Origin: Enterococcus lactis
Lineage (GTDB): Bacteria > Bacillota > Bacilli > Lactobacillales > Enterococcaceae
Assembly: GCF_015751045.1 (NCBI RefSeq)
Contig: NZ_BNJW01000014.1
Span: 1 to 64,000 of the forward strand
Direction: 5' to 3'
DNA length: 64,000 nucleotides
Part shown: positions 30,692 to 40,327 of the stretch, in pieces
How positions within the stretch are numbered: position 1 is the first letter of the stretch
Layout of the letters: each line of letters opens with the position of its first letter
Made by a program: the position numbers and the translations under genes
The notes under the pieces: model-generated
Seen by the model: the letters and a program-made list of their open reading frames with translations, nothing else
The model's database searches: none
What the model was told of the DNA's origin: nothing

Positions 30692-30721
30692 AGTATAAAT
30701 GAAAGCGTTAACTAAGTTCAA
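30692..30721 (-). promoter_or_regulatory. msmX promoter with cre site in the spacer
   Basis: Minus strand: -35 TTGAAC (30721-30716), 18-base spacer, -10 TATACT (30697-30692). Plus-strand bases 30700-30713, TGAAAGCGTTAACT, match 13 of 14 positions of the CcpA consensus TGWAANCGNTNWCA and fill the spacer. Bound CcpA would exclude RNA polymerase. Confidence 0.8.
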
Positions 30722-30856
30722 TGTCATGTTGAACAAGAATTTTTTCTTTTTTTTGTCAATGTGCTAGTTTTAAGCTTCAATAAATATCCATAAGAAATAA
30801 AAACTGATACACTGGAGTAAATAAGTATGTTAACCATATCAAAAGGAGTGTCTCTT

Positions 30857-31279
30857 ATGAAAATCGCTTTAATCGCTCATGACCGAAAAAAACCTATGAT
30901 GGTGAAATTAGCAACAGCGTATAAAACAATATTGGAAAAACATGAACTTTTTGCTACTGGGACGACTGGACAACGGATCACGGAAGCGACCGGCTTGCCC
31001 ATTCATCGGTTTAAATCCGGACCGTTAGGCGGAGATCAGCAAATTGGAGCAATGATCTCGGAGGACCAGTTAGATTTGGTGATTTTTCTTCGAGACCCCC
31101 TAGCTGCACAGCCGCATGAACCAGATGTAACAGCACTTATCCGTTTGTCTGATGTTTATGAGATTCCGTTGGCTACGAATATCGGAACAGCTGAGGTGCT
31201 GCTAAGAGGACTGGAAGCCGGCTTCCTAGATTTTCGAAGAATCGTCCATGAAATAGACAAACGTCCACTTTCATTTTGA
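30857..31279 (+). CDS. mgsA: Methylglyoxal synthase
   Basis: A 140-residue enzyme converting dihydroxyacetone phosphate to methylglyoxal and phosphate, a bypass that relieves sugar-phosphate stress. Signatures are [14 protein letters not shown] at the N-terminus, [22 protein letters not shown] and [15 protein letters not shown] with the catalytic Asp. I trimmed ten upstream residues because AAAAGGAGTGTCTCTT sits directly before the ATG at 30857. Single gene. Confidence 0.94.
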   Translation: MKIALIAHDRKKPMMVKLATAYKTILEKHELFATGTTGQRITEATGLPIHRFKSGPLGGDQQIGAMISEDQLDLVIFLRDPLAAQPHEPDVTALIRLSDVYEIPLATNIGTAEVLLRGLEAGFLDFRRIVHEIDKRPLSF

Positions 31280-31465
31280 TGAATAAGTGTATGGAAAAAT
31301 AACGTTTAATGTTCGCTTATATGTAGCTATAAAAGCTAAACGAACTGAGAATATGCGATATAATACGAACGTATTGTATAATATAACCAATAATATTAGT
31401 TTTTCGTGTTTGCAGTAAATGTGAAAATATGCTATAGTTTCTGTGGGAAAAGATCCCAAAAATAA

Positions 31466-31600
31466 TACAGAGTAGAAAATAAAGCGTTAAGTGCTAAGAG
31501 GATGGGATGTTGCCTCTTGGACGAAGGACGTAATGTTCGCGGTTTTATTTTCGCATTCGCTGCATGATAAGATGTAGCAGCTCTTAAAGGAGATGCTAAA
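31466..31600 (+). promoter_or_regulatory. Tetrahydrofolate (THF) riboswitch controlling folT
   Basis: The folE/folT-type aptamer is recognisable by conserved segments in order: AGAGTAG, GCGTTAAGTG, TGGGATGTTG, CGAAGGACG, GCGG and GCATTCGCTG (31469-31561). Downstream, AGCAGCTC pairs with GAGATGCT (7 of 8), enclosing the AAAGGAG ribosome binding site of folT. This suggests control of translation rather than termination: with folate bound, the ribosome site would be hidden. Confidence 0.85.
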
Positions 31601-31601
31601 A

Positions 31602-32138
31602 ATGAAGAAACACCGGTTAGACGCACGTATGATTGCTATTATGGGCTTACTGATTGCATTGATGGTCACGTTGTCCCGTCTGGTAGCAATCGAGACCCCA
31701 TTTATTAAAATCAGTGTCACATTTATTCCACAAGTGATCATGGGCATTCTTTTTGGTCCTTTTTGGTCAGGGATAGGCGCAGTTTTAGCTGATTTAGTAG
31801 GAATGGCTCTCTTCTCGAAATCTGCATTTTTTATTGGATTTACATTGAATGCATTTATTGAAGGAGCAATCTACGGATTCTTTTTCTATCGAAAAGAAAT
31901 CACTTGGAAAAATGCCATTTTGGCTACGCTTAGTGTCACGCTGATCATAAACTTATTTTTGACACCATTATGGCTTGCGTTGATGTACCATGTGCCATTG
32001 TTCAGCTGGGTCGTTTGGGCGCCCCGCCTGTTAAAAACAGTGATATGGTTACCGATTCAATCAATTGCCATTTATTACGTAGGGCGTAGTGTTCCTTACA
32101 AAAAAATTTTAAGAACTTTAGCGATCCACGCTAAATAA
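31602..32138 (+). CDS. folT: ECF transporter S component, folate (FolT)
   Basis: A 178-residue membrane protein with about six helices. Typical S-component features are the helix MIAIMGLLIALMVTLSR, FIKISVTFIPQVIMGILFGP, and the C-terminal arginine motif WAPRLLKTVIW found in FolT. It captures folates for the shared ECF module. The ATG at 31602 is preferred over 31593 because of the AAAGGAG spacing. The THF riboswitch directly in front supports the folate assignment. Confidence 0.92.
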   Translation: MKKHRLDARMIAIMGLLIALMVTLSRLVAIETPFIKISVTFIPQVIMGILFGPFWSGIGAVLADLVGMALFSKSAFFIGFTLNAFIEGAIYGFFFYRKEITWKNAILATLSVTLIINLFLTPLWLALMYHVPLFSWVVWAPRLLKTVIWLPIQSIAIYYVGRSVPYKKILRTLAIHAK

Positions 32139-32178
32139 AAAACAAGCAGTCTTCCCATCCCAGAAGACTGCTTGTTTT
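32137..32178. terminator. Bidirectional terminator between folT and ABC exporter
   Basis: Perfect stem AAAAACAAGCAGTCTTC / GAAGACTGCTTGTTTTT with an 8-base loop; it serves both convergent genes. Confidence 0.92.
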
Positions 32179-33941
32179 TATTGTGCTGTGAATTGTGCTT
32201 GATAGAGCCGTCGGTAATAACCATCTTTGTGAAGCAACTCATCATGGGTGCCCATTTCGACAATGGCTCCCTGATCCATCACTAATATCTGGTCCGCATT
32301 TTTGATTGTGGACAGGCGATGGGCAATAACAAAACTGGTTTTTCCCTCCATCATTGCTAAGAAAGCTTGTTGGATTTTTTTCTCTGTCAATGTATCGACT
32401 GAGCTGGTAGCTTCATCTAAGATCAACATAGGCGGATTACTGATCATCGTTCGAGCAATCGTCAACAGTTGGCGTTGGCCATCTGATATCTTTAACCCTT
32501 GACCGCCAATCTTAGTATCTAATTTTTCCGGCAAACGTTCAACAAATTCATACATATAAGAGGCTTTTAGGGCATCGTTGATTTCTACGTCACTTGCTTC
32601 CGGATTCCCAAAACGAAGATTTTCTCGCAATGTACTGTCAAATAGCCAAGTATCTTGTAACACCATTCCAAAACTTTTACGTAATGTATCACGTTGGATA
32701 GAGCGGATGTCATGGTCATCGATTGTAATCGTTCCTTTTGTTGTGTCATAAAAACGCATCAGCAAATTAACAAGTGTGGATTTTCCGGCCCCTGTTTTTC
32801 CTACTATAGCAATGGTTTGACCTGGATAAGCAGTAAAATTGAAATCTTCGATCAAACGCTGTTTGGGGTCATAAGAAAAAGAAACATGATCAAAAGAGAC
32901 TTTTCCTTTGATATTTTTGGGTTCCAAGGCATAGGCATCTGGCAAATCAGGCGTTTCTTCTGGTTGATCGATCAAATCAAATGCTCGTTCTAGACCAGAA
33001 AAAGCGGTTTGCAGTTGTGTCGTGATTCCAGAAAGTTCGATAAATGGTTTAGAAAACTGACTTGAGTAGATCGTAAAACTGGAAATCACACCAACAGTGA
33101 TTGACGAACCACTCTTCAATGCCAATAGGCCGCCAACTAAACCAATCGATAAATAAGCAAGGTGATCTACAAAACGAGAAGACGGGTTTGTCAAAGAAGA
33201 AGAAAATTGTGCCCGTTGTCCTTTTTGATATAGATCAGCATTAAGCAGTTCAAATTGTTGTTGACTAGCTTCTTCTTGCTGAAAAGCTTTCACGATTTTC
33301 TGATTACCGATTCGTTCGGTCACAAAGCCCGAGATCTCCCCAATGATTCTTTGCTGTCTATCGAAATTTGTTTGCGAAGCACGAGCAACGATCCAACTCA
33401 CAAGGAAAATAATCGGTGTGGAACAAAGAACGACCAATGTCAGAAGTGGACTTAGACGCATCATAAAAATAAACGAAAGAAGGATGATCGCAACTCCGGA
33501 AAACAATTGATTGAAGGCAGCAGAAATCGCAATAGAAATGTTGTCCATATCATTTGTAAATCGACTGACGATATTTCCATGAGAATTTTGATCATAATAA
33601 CGAAGTGGCAATCGATTTAAATGGGCAAAAGCATCTTTTCTTAATGTTGCAACGGACAAGTAAGCTAACCGATTGCTTAATACTTGGATGAGCCATTGAC
33701 TGACTACGTTGATCAAAACGATCCCACCGAACAGAATCAGTAAATGGAATAGTCGATTGAAGCGAACTTGTCCTTCTCCGATCATTTGATCGATACTTTG
33801 GCCAATTTGTAACGTCATCACAACTGTTGCGATCCCGTTGATGATCCCTAGTAATACAGCTAGCCAAATGTCTTTCGCATAAGCAGTAAGATAAGGGATG
33901 AAGCGACGGAGTGTCTGCAAGGATAATTTTTTTACTTTCAT
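32178..33941 (-). CDS. Heterodimeric ABC exporter, canonical-Walker-B subunit
   Basis: A 587-residue half-exporter with six membrane helices (about 20-310) fused to an ATPase. Walker A is GKTGAGKST, Walker B MLILDEATSSVD with the catalytic Glu, and the switch is VIAHRLS. The ABC signature is altered to ISDGQRQ instead of LSGGQ. Its partner, encoded directly upstream, has the opposite pattern. Combined, the dimer has one active and one degenerate ATP site, as in LmrCD, BmrCD and EfrAB-type multidrug exporters. Only two bases separate the genes. Substrate unknown; drug or lipid export is likely. Confidence 0.9.
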   Translation of the reverse strand: MKVKKLSLQTLRRFIPYLTAYAKDIWLAVLLGIINGIATVVMTLQIGQSIDQMIGEGQVRFNRLFHLLILFGGIVLINVVSQWLIQVLSNRLAYLSVATLRKDAFAHLNRLPLRYYDQNSHGNIVSRFTNDMDNISIAISAAFNQLFSGVAIILLSFIFMMRLSPLLTLVVLCSTPIIFLVSWIVARASQTNFDRQQRIIGEISGFVTERIGNQKIVKAFQQEEASQQQFELLNADLYQKGQRAQFSSSLTNPSSRFVDHLAYLSIGLVGGLLALKSGSSITVGVISSFTIYSSQFSKPFIELSGITTQLQTAFSGLERAFDLIDQPEETPDLPDAYALEPKNIKGKVSFDHVSFSYDPKQRLIEDFNFTAYPGQTIAIVGKTGAGKSTLVNLLMRFYDTTKGTITIDDHDIRSIQRDTLRKSFGMVLQDTWLFDSTLRENLRFGNPEASDVEINDALKASYMYEFVERLPEKLDTKIGGQGLKISDGQRQLLTIARTMISNPPMLILDEATSSVDTLTEKKIQQAFLAMMEGKTSFVIAHRLSTIKNADQILVMDQGAIVEMGTHDELLHKDGYYRRLYQAQFTAQ

Positions 33942-33943
33942 AA

Positions 33944-35659
33944 CTATTCTTCCTCCTGTGATGCGACGATTTCCTGATATTCCGCTGATTGAGCAAGTAA
34001 TTCTTCATGCGTACCTTGAGCAGCGATCTTTCCTTGATCCATCACTAAGATGTGGTGTGCTTCTTGAATGGAGCGGACACGTTGGGAGATAATGATCACT
34101 GTACTGCCAAGATAAGTCTGCAGCGCCTTACGCAAATCCAAGTCAGTCTGATAATCCAACGCACTCAAAGAGTCATCTAAAATCAGTAATTCTGGCTTGG
34201 CAATCAAAGCTCTTGCAATCGTTAGTCGCTGTTTTTGACCGCCGGAGAAATTTTTTCCGTTTTCCATGACTTTTGTATCTAAACCATTTGGAAGCTGACG
34301 TACAAATTCTTCTGCCTGAGCGATTTTCAGGGCTTCCCAACACTCATCTTCTGTGGCATCTTGCTTACCCCATTGAAGGTTTTCACGAATAGTCCCAGTA
34401 AATAACACGGAAGTTTGGGGAACAAGGGTGATTTGCTGACGAAGATGATCCAGCTGCCAAGAACGAACGTCCATTCCATCCATTATGACTGTACCGGAAC
34501 TGACATCATAGAAGCGCGGAATCAATTGAGTCAAAGTCGTTTTCCCGCTTCCCGTTGGACCAATGATTCCAAGCACCGTATTTCGCTTCAGCTGAAATGT
34601 AATCCCTTGAAGAGAAAGCCCAGAATCAGGAGTATAACGGAAGTCAACGTGATCAAAAGCGAGAATCGATTCAGAAGAAAAATCGGGAGTAGTACTGATC
34701 TCGGCTTCAAGAATCGAATTCTCTGTGTCTAGAACCTCTTTTACTCGATTACCTGAAGCTTCGGCACGTGTGAAGATCACGACGAGGTTTGAAACAACGA
34801 TCAGTGCCAAAAGCATTTGATTCATATAATTGATCAAAGCAAGAACTTGTCCTTGTTCCAAACTACCAATGTTTACTTTGATCCCGCCGACTGTTAGCAA
34901 ACAAATGATTCCGACATTCATGATCAAGGTCGTAGCAGGTGATAAAAGGGCAGAGATATTGGAAACACGTAAATAATTGTTCGCTAGATCATTTGTGCTT
35001 TTATCAAACTTTTCTGTTTCTTTTTTTGTCTGTGCAAATGCACGTATGACACGAACGCCGCTAAGATTCTGGCTGACGTGTTCATTGAGCTGGTCTAGTT
35101 TTTCTTGCACTTTTTGATAGAGAGGAACAGTTTTTCTGATGATAAAAAATAAGATGATGGAGAAAATAGGCAATAATGCTAAGAAAAACAGACCTACTTC
35201 CCAGTCGATCACAAAAGCCATGACTACTGAACCGATGCTTAAAAATGGTGCTCTAATCAATAAACGAATGACCATTGCTAAAGCTAGTTGAAGCTGATTG
35301 ATGTCGTTTGTCATTCGAGTGATCAAGGTATCTGTTCCAAAATGATTCAACTCGTTGTGAGAGAAAGTATTGATTTTTTTGATCAGCTGATTTCGCAACT
35401 CTGTACCAAATCCTTGTGAAGCTACTGAAGCGTAGTATTGGCAAATGATAGCACAAATCAGACCAATCACAGACATAGCGACCATCCATAAGCCCATTTC
35501 AATGATTTTTCCTCGGTCATTCATTTTTAGTCCATTATCGATCAAGGAAGCCATCATTAAAGGTAGGACAAGTTCGAAGACAGCCTCAAGAAACTTGAAG
35601 AACGGACCCAAAATGATTTGCTTACGATAATCTTTTGCATAACGTAATAACTGAATCAT
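33944..35659 (-). CDS. Heterodimeric ABC exporter, degenerate-Walker-B subunit
   Basis: A 571-residue half-exporter. Walker A is GPTGSGKTT and the signature FSGGQKQRLT is canonical, but Walker B ends LLILDDSLSALD (Asp replacing catalytic Glu) and the switch reads IISQRVRS (Gln replacing His). These losses define the noncatalytic subunit of heterodimeric exporters. I moved the start to ATG 35659, preceded by AGGAGGAATCAT. It is first in a two-gene operon with the subunit above. The arrangement resembles efrAB or efrCD of enterococci; I cannot decide which. Confidence 0.9.
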   Translation of the reverse strand: MIQLLRYAKDYRKQIILGPFFKFLEAVFELVLPLMMASLIDNGLKMNDRGKIIEMGLWMVAMSVIGLICAIICQYYASVASQGFGTELRNQLIKKINTFSHNELNHFGTDTLITRMTNDINQLQLALAMVIRLLIRAPFLSIGSVVMAFVIDWEVGLFFLALLPIFSIILFFIIRKTVPLYQKVQEKLDQLNEHVSQNLSGVRVIRAFAQTKKETEKFDKSTNDLANNYLRVSNISALLSPATTLIMNVGIICLLTVGGIKVNIGSLEQGQVLALINYMNQMLLALIVVSNLVVIFTRAEASGNRVKEVLDTENSILEAEISTTPDFSSESILAFDHVDFRYTPDSGLSLQGITFQLKRNTVLGIIGPTGSGKTTLTQLIPRFYDVSSGTVIMDGMDVRSWQLDHLRQQITLVPQTSVLFTGTIRENLQWGKQDATEDECWEALKIAQAEEFVRQLPNGLDTKVMENGKNFSGGQKQRLTIARALIAKPELLILDDSLSALDYQTDLDLRKALQTYLGSTVIIISQRVRSIQEAHHILVMDQGKIAAQGTHEELLAQSAEYQEIVASQEEE

Positions 35660-35810
35660 ATGATTCCTCCTATTATTTATTTGTCTACAGTTGAAAAAAC
35701 AAGTACTACCACATTGTAGCTTAGGAAATTTAGAATGAAAAGAGAACAAGCCTTTTCATAAATGAAAGTTTTATTATGAAGAGATTTTAGAGATTGAATA
35801 GAATATTTTT

Positions 35811-35852
35811 TAGAAAAAAAGAAAGAGAACGGGAAATTCATCCCGGTCTCTT
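35811..35852 (-). terminator. Terminator of the small gene at 35940
   Basis: On the minus strand AGAGACCGGGATG pairs with the CCCGTTCTCT side, followed by TTCTTTTTT. Confidence 0.7.
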
Positions 35853-35939
35853 CATTCCTCCAAACGTCTATTTTGTCCGATTTTTTATAAATGAATCGTG
35901 TGCAAAAGGTGGATCAGGTACAGAATCATCAATGGAGCG

Positions 35940-36143
35940 CTATTTATTTTTTGAAAATAAAAAAGTAGTGATTCCATGATTTATGTAAAAAACAGCGAGT
36001 ATAAAGCAAATGATCTTAATAATAAAGAGAATCTCATAAAATGGAGAGGGCGAAGCTTCATTTTCCATAAAAACCATCGTTATTTTTGGCGAAAAAATTA
36101 AAAGTAAGGATGTTATTAAATCTAATAAAAGCTCTGTTTTCAT
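35940..36143 (-). CDS. Small two-helix membrane protein, hypothetical
   Basis: A 67-residue peptide with two hydrophobic segments (about 5-25, 37-60) and a basic end FSKNK. No family recognised. It is divergent from the secreted protein gene at 36252 and ends in a good terminator. Such small membrane proteins next to a secreted protein can be immunity factors, but nothing here proves it. Confidence 0.5.
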   Translation of the reverse strand: MKTELLLDLITSLLLIFSPKITMVFMENEASPSPFYEILFIIKIICFILAVFYINHGITTFLFSKNK

Positions 36144-36251
36144 AGTTTATTTTCCTTTTTCAAAAGTTGTTGAAATCGTTTTCTTTTTATGCTATAAAGT
36201 TATTGTCACAAATTGTTTGAGGGAAACCTAATTAATGTTGAAGGAAGGACT

Positions 36252-36881
36252 ATGAAAATAAAAAAATTGTTGATTGGTTTATTATGTATGGCAGCTTTAG
36301 GGGGGATAAATAATATCGGACAGCATGTGTTTACTGTAGAAGGTGATACGTCAGTTATCGACATATTAAATAAAAATAAAGAGATAAACATAAGTCCCAT
36401 ACTCACTTTTGATGAAATGGTGCGAGAAGTAGCAAAAGAAAACGGCATCCCTATTATCCAAGCACAACAAGAGCTTGGCTTCACAGCTGAAAGTGCAAGA
36501 CATGCACGTACAGCAAGAGCAACATACAGAGCATTATCGCAATCTTTGACAGATAATGTTAGTTATAAATCTACGATGCGCTTTTATTGCGAGACCAGTG
36601 AAAGTGGAAATTTTAGGGCTATCAAAAGAATCGTACGAGTTGAAATGATCCGTGGATATAATGGTTTGTCGAAACAATTTGGAGGAACTGTTTATGTTCA
36701 TTTAGAAGATGCTAACCGTATTTTTTACATTGTAAATGGCGACTTCTTCAATAATGGTTCGACAACTTGGAATGCAGGGGTGAATATCGGAGTAGGAAGA
36801 AACGCTTCTATTAAGTTCGGTGTAACGAATACAACCTCTCATTATCAATATTGCTATGTAGAAAGCCATTTGCGATTTTGA
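36252..36881 (+). CDS. Secreted protein of unknown function
   Basis: A 209-residue protein. Residues 1-25 form a signal peptide (MKIKKLLIGLLCMAALGG), with no lipobox and no sorting signal, so it should be released. A charged helical stretch (about 50-85, FDEMVREVAKENGIPIIQAQQ) precedes a beta-rich C-terminal domain (about 100-209) containing two cysteines (FYCETSESG, YQYCYVESH) that may form a disulfide. Start ATG 36252 has GAAGGAAGGACT in front. I recognise no domain. Small membrane-protein genes flank it on the opposite strand. Confidence 0.7.
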   Translation: MKIKKLLIGLLCMAALGGINNIGQHVFTVEGDTSVIDILNKNKEINISPILTFDEMVREVAKENGIPIIQAQQELGFTAESARHARTARATYRALSQSLTDNVSYKSTMRFYCETSESGNFRAIKRIVRVEMIRGYNGLSKQFGGTVYVHLEDANRIFYIVNGDFFNNGSTTWNAGVNIGVGRNASIKFGVTNTTSHYQYCYVESHLRF

Positions 36882-36902
36882 TATCAAAACAGCACACGAA
36901 AA

Positions 36903-36944
36903 AGAAAACAAGGCAGGAACAGTGATGTTTCTACCTTGTTTTCT
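36903..36944. terminator. Bidirectional terminator
   Basis: Arms AGAAAACAAGGCAGGAACA and TGTTTCTACCTTGTTTTCT with a GTGA loop. Confidence 0.8.
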
Positions 36945-37130
36945 TAATCAATGGGAAAAAACTAAGAGTGGTGTACGTAATCAATAAAAAGGATGGTGAC
37001 AACAGTACCTCTTTACTCTCTGAAAGCATCATAACTCGTTTTTCCTCGTTACGCCAATAAATTGTTGTTATACCAGATATAAGGATTTGTAATAACAAAA
37101 AGCAGACAGAAAAATTGAGAGCTGTGCCTC

Positions 37131-37355
37131 CTATTTTGTGTGGAAGGATTTATAGAACGCAAAAATCAAGATAAAGATAAATAAAAATCCTGTTTCGGCT
37201 ATATATTGCGTATCTACATCAATAAAACGGGTTTGTTCTGTCATAGCCATATAAAGCAAAGGTAAAAACACAACCACAGCGAGATAAGATCCGATGATTT
37301 CGCGAAAAGTTTTCCAAGAAGTATACTTCCTCTTTTTAGATTTATCCGATTTCAT
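37131..37355 (-). CDS. Small hypothetical membrane protein
   Basis: A 74-residue protein with a very basic N-terminus (KSDKSKKRKYTSWK) and two helices (about 22-38, 50-68). No family recognised. AAGGAGG precedes the ATG at 37355, at a rather long spacing of 13 bases. It is divergent from the PTS regulator gene. The 180 bases after it contain an open frame without a usable start. Confidence 0.55.
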   Translation of the reverse strand: MKSDKSKKRKYTSWKTFREIIGSYLAVVVFLPLLYMAMTEQTRFIDVDTQYIAETGFLFIFILIFAFYKSFHTK

Positions 37356-37557
37356 TGAATAGTCATAGCCTCCTTGTTCTTTCTTTATTGTTTGGAAATC
37401 CCAGTATAAAAACCGGAAGGAACTGTTCTTTTTTAGAATAAAAATTATAAGGGATAAGTGAGCTGCTGTCTATAACAAGACATATTTTTCAACCCTTTAT
37501 TAAAGATTTTATTGACAAAATGAATCCGTTTTCTATGATGGAATAGGGGTGGATAAG

Positions 37558-40323
37558 TTGTTAAAACACGAAATTTTATGCTACTTAGAGAACCAGACAG
37601 CCTTTTTCGATCTCAACCATATGAACGAGGTCTTTACAGCAAAAAGATTGGCTGAACATTTTGGGGTAAAAAGAAACACAGTCAGTCATTATTTGAACCA
37701 GTTGAATGAGGAGAAACTACTAGTCAAAATCAATTCTCGTCCAGTGGTTTATTTCCACAAAGAAGCTTTTGAAAAACAATTTTTTAAGTTACGTACGAAT
37801 TTTTATTTTTCTATCAATGATCTTAAAGAAGAACAGCCTTTTTTCGCACAACCAAAAGATTTATTCTCTTTTATGATCGGACACGACGCCAGTTTGAAAG
37901 AAAGTATCGAACAAATCAAAACAGCTCTTTACTATCCAGATGGCGGACTGCCACTTTTGATTACAGGTGAAAGCGGCACAGGTAAAAGTTATTTAGTCCA
38001 TTTAGTCTATCAGTATTGTCTGCTTCATGATTTACTAGAGGACTCTGCACCATTCATCACTTTCAATTGTGCACAATATGCAGATAATCCTGAACTGTTG
38101 ACTAGCAATTTGTTTGGTCACGTCAAAGGAGCTTACACTGGAGCAGAAGAAAATAAAAAAGGGGCTTTCGAAGCAGCAGATGGTGGAATCTTGTTTTTAG
38201 ACGAGGTACATCGCTTAACACCAGAAGGGCAGGAAAAACTATTCACCTATCTTGATCAAGGTGTGATTTATCGTATGGGAGAACCTAATTTGTCACGGCG
38301 GATCAAAACACGTCTTTTTTTTGCCACAACAGAAGAGGCCACTAGTCATTTCTTAACCACTTTCATTCGAAGAATACCTATCCGAATCGAACTACCTGCA
38401 CTCAATCAGCGTAGTCGAAATGAACGGCTAGAACTGGTTTACTCTTTTTTTATCGAGGAACAAAGAAAAATGGGGAGCCCTTTGTCAGTCAGTGGCCCAG
38501 TTTTGTCACTTCTAGCAGGTCAAAAATTATCTGGAAACATAGGAGAGCTGAAAAATATTGTCAAAGTTTCAGCAGCAAAAGCGTATGCTGAACAACGTGA
38601 ACAGTCGGAGATTCATGTCACCATCCATCATTTGCAAAAAGAACTACTCGCTGAGCCCATTACCAAAAATACAGCACAGCAAGGAATCTATATCACGCAA
38701 GACCAGACCTTAGAACAATTGATGGAAAAGCAACAACCAGAACAGCAACGAATCGTTAAAAGTTTTGAGCAAATCCTGCTTGATTTCAAAAAAAATAAGT
38801 GTCTTCTATATTCTTGCGAAGGAAAACTAAAACAAGAAGTGATCCAATTATTTGATTTTTTGCTATTTGAGACCAGTAGACAAGAAAAACACGAGCTGTT
38901 GGTTTATTGGACTCAATCTATCCGTGAGACCTTTCGACAAATGGAGTCTGCCTATCAAATCAAGTTCGATGGAAACAGTGTCTATGCCTTGAGTTACTAT
39001 CTTTATCAGCGAAGCACTGTCAAATGGTTACCGGAAGAACATGCGATTATCCAACTAATCAAAGAATTAGAAAAACAGGTTTCTCAATCTTATCCATCTA
39101 GTTATCATTATGTCCAGCGAATCTTGGAACTGAGTAAGATTAAATTAGATATTGAAGTCACTAGTATGGATCGGATTTTACTGACGATCTATCTAAAAAA
39201 AGCAAAATGGTCAAAAGAAAAACAACTGCCAAAAGCAATGATTGCTGCGCACGGTTATGCAACTGCCAGCAGTATGGCAAATGTGGTCAATCGTTTATTA
39301 CAAGAAGATCTATTTGAATCATTTGATATGCCGCTAGATGTCACACCACAGCAGATTGCTGCAGAAATCGTGGATTATTGCGAAAACAGCGATGTTTCAA
39401 ATGGGTTGATCATATTAGTAGATATGGGATCTCTGAAAGAAATCCATCAGTTTTTTAAAAAACAATTATCTGTACCACTTTTGATTTTGAATAATGTGAC
39501 GACACCTTTAGCCATCACAGTAGGGGAATGCTTGAAAAAAAATGCAGCTTTAGAAGAAATAGCAGAAGAGGCCGTTCGTCAAATCCAACCAGAATGGCGG
39601 CTCCTCTATCCACAAGAAAATAAACCCAAAGCACTCATTACTACCTGCTTCACTGGAATCGGCACGGCGGCTCACCTAAGTGAACTGCTAGAGAAAAGTT
39701 TGCCTACGACTTGTCAGTTGAAAATCATCCCATATGAATATCAGCGATTAAAAGATAAGAAAAACAGTGAACCATTGTTTTCCATATACGAAATCGTAGG
39801 GATCATAGGTACCGCAGATCCTGCTATCACCGATATCGACTATCTTTCATTAGAAGACCTCATCTCAGGAGAGAAGATGTCTGTACTAGCAGAATGGTTG
39901 GATTCTGCTATGAATGTTTCAGATAAGGAAACATTCAACCAGAACATCATTCGCAATTTTTCATTGGAGAAAGTACTGGACTCTGTGACTATTCTAGATA
40001 CAGAAAAGGTGATGGAGGAAATCGATCATTTTATGCGAGAATTAGAGGTGCAGTTGAATCGAAGAATCAGTAATCCTAAAAAACTAGCGTTATATGTCCA
40101 TGTGAGCTGTCTAATCGAACGTTTGATCCGACAAATGCCAATTGAAACCTATCAAGGATTAGAGAAATGGGAACAGTGTCAAAAAGAAGAGGTATCTGCT
40201 ATTAAATCTGCGTTTAGTGTCATTGAAGAGCATTATAGTGTCATGATCCCTCATTCTGAGATTGCCTATATCTGTGATATTTTGAGTGAAAGTACAGAGT
40301 TACTCTCGATAGAAGAATTTTGA
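37558..40323 (+). CDS. gfrR: LevR-family sigma-54 activator of the gfr PTS operon
   Basis: A 921-residue regulator. An N-terminal helix-turn-helix (about 25-65) is followed by a sigma-54 AAA+ domain with Walker A GESGTGKS (about 137), the sigma-54 contact motif GAYTGA (about 191) and LFLDEVHRL. PRD domains and an EIIA-Man-like domain (IAAHGYATASSM, His about 564) follow, and a second PRD ends the protein. PTS phosphorylation of these histidines sets activity in LevR proteins. I prefer TTG 37558, preceded by AGGGGTGG; GTG 37549 is the longer alternative. The sigma-54 promoter just downstream is its evident target. Confidence 0.9.
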   Translation: MLKHEILCYLENQTAFFDLNHMNEVFTAKRLAEHFGVKRNTVSHYLNQLNEEKLLVKINSRPVVYFHKEAFEKQFFKLRTNFYFSINDLKEEQPFFAQPKDLFSFMIGHDASLKESIEQIKTALYYPDGGLPLLITGESGTGKSYLVHLVYQYCLLHDLLEDSAPFITFNCAQYADNPELLTSNLFGHVKGAYTGAEENKKGAFEAADGGILFLDEVHRLTPEGQEKLFTYLDQGVIYRMGEPNLSRRIKTRLFFATTEEATSHFLTTFIRRIPIRIELPALNQRSRNERLELVYSFFIEEQRKMGSPLSVSGPVLSLLAGQKLSGNIGELKNIVKVSAAKAYAEQREQSEIHVTIHHLQKELLAEPITKNTAQQGIYITQDQTLEQLMEKQQPEQQRIVKSFEQILLDFKKNKCLLYSCEGKLKQEVIQLFDFLLFETSRQEKHELLVYWTQSIRETFRQMESAYQIKFDGNSVYALSYYLYQRSTVKWLPEEHAIIQLIKELEKQVSQSYPSSYHYVQRILELSKIKLDIEVTSMDRILLTIYLKKAKWSKEKQLPKAMIAAHGYATASSMANVVNRLLQEDLFESFDMPLDVTPQQIAAEIVDYCENSDVSNGLIILVDMGSLKEIHQFFKKQLSVPLLILNNVTTPLAITVGECLKKNAALEEIAEEAVRQIQPEWRLLYPQENKPKALITTCFTGIGTAAHLSELLEKSLPTTCQLKIIPYEYQRLKDKKNSEPLFSIYEIVGIIGTADPAITDIDYLSLEDLISGEKMSVLAEWLDSAMNVSDKETFNQNIIRNFSLEKVLDSVTILDTEKVMEEIDHFMRELEVQLNRRISNPKKLALYVHVSCLIERLIRQMPIETYQGLEKWEQCQKEEVSAIKSAFSVIEEHYSVMIPHSEIAYICDILSESTELLSIEEF

Positions 40324-40327
40324 ACAT

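Noticed and set aside
35794-35979. 61-codon plus-strand frame.
   Set aside because: It runs through a terminator hairpin and overlaps the better supported minus-strand gene.
36931-37098. Minus-strand open frame of about 55 codons with hydrophobic character after the 37131-37355 gene.
   Set aside because: AGGAGG at about 37120 has no start codon at workable distance; the only start (TTG 37098) has no ribosome site. It could be a decayed gene.
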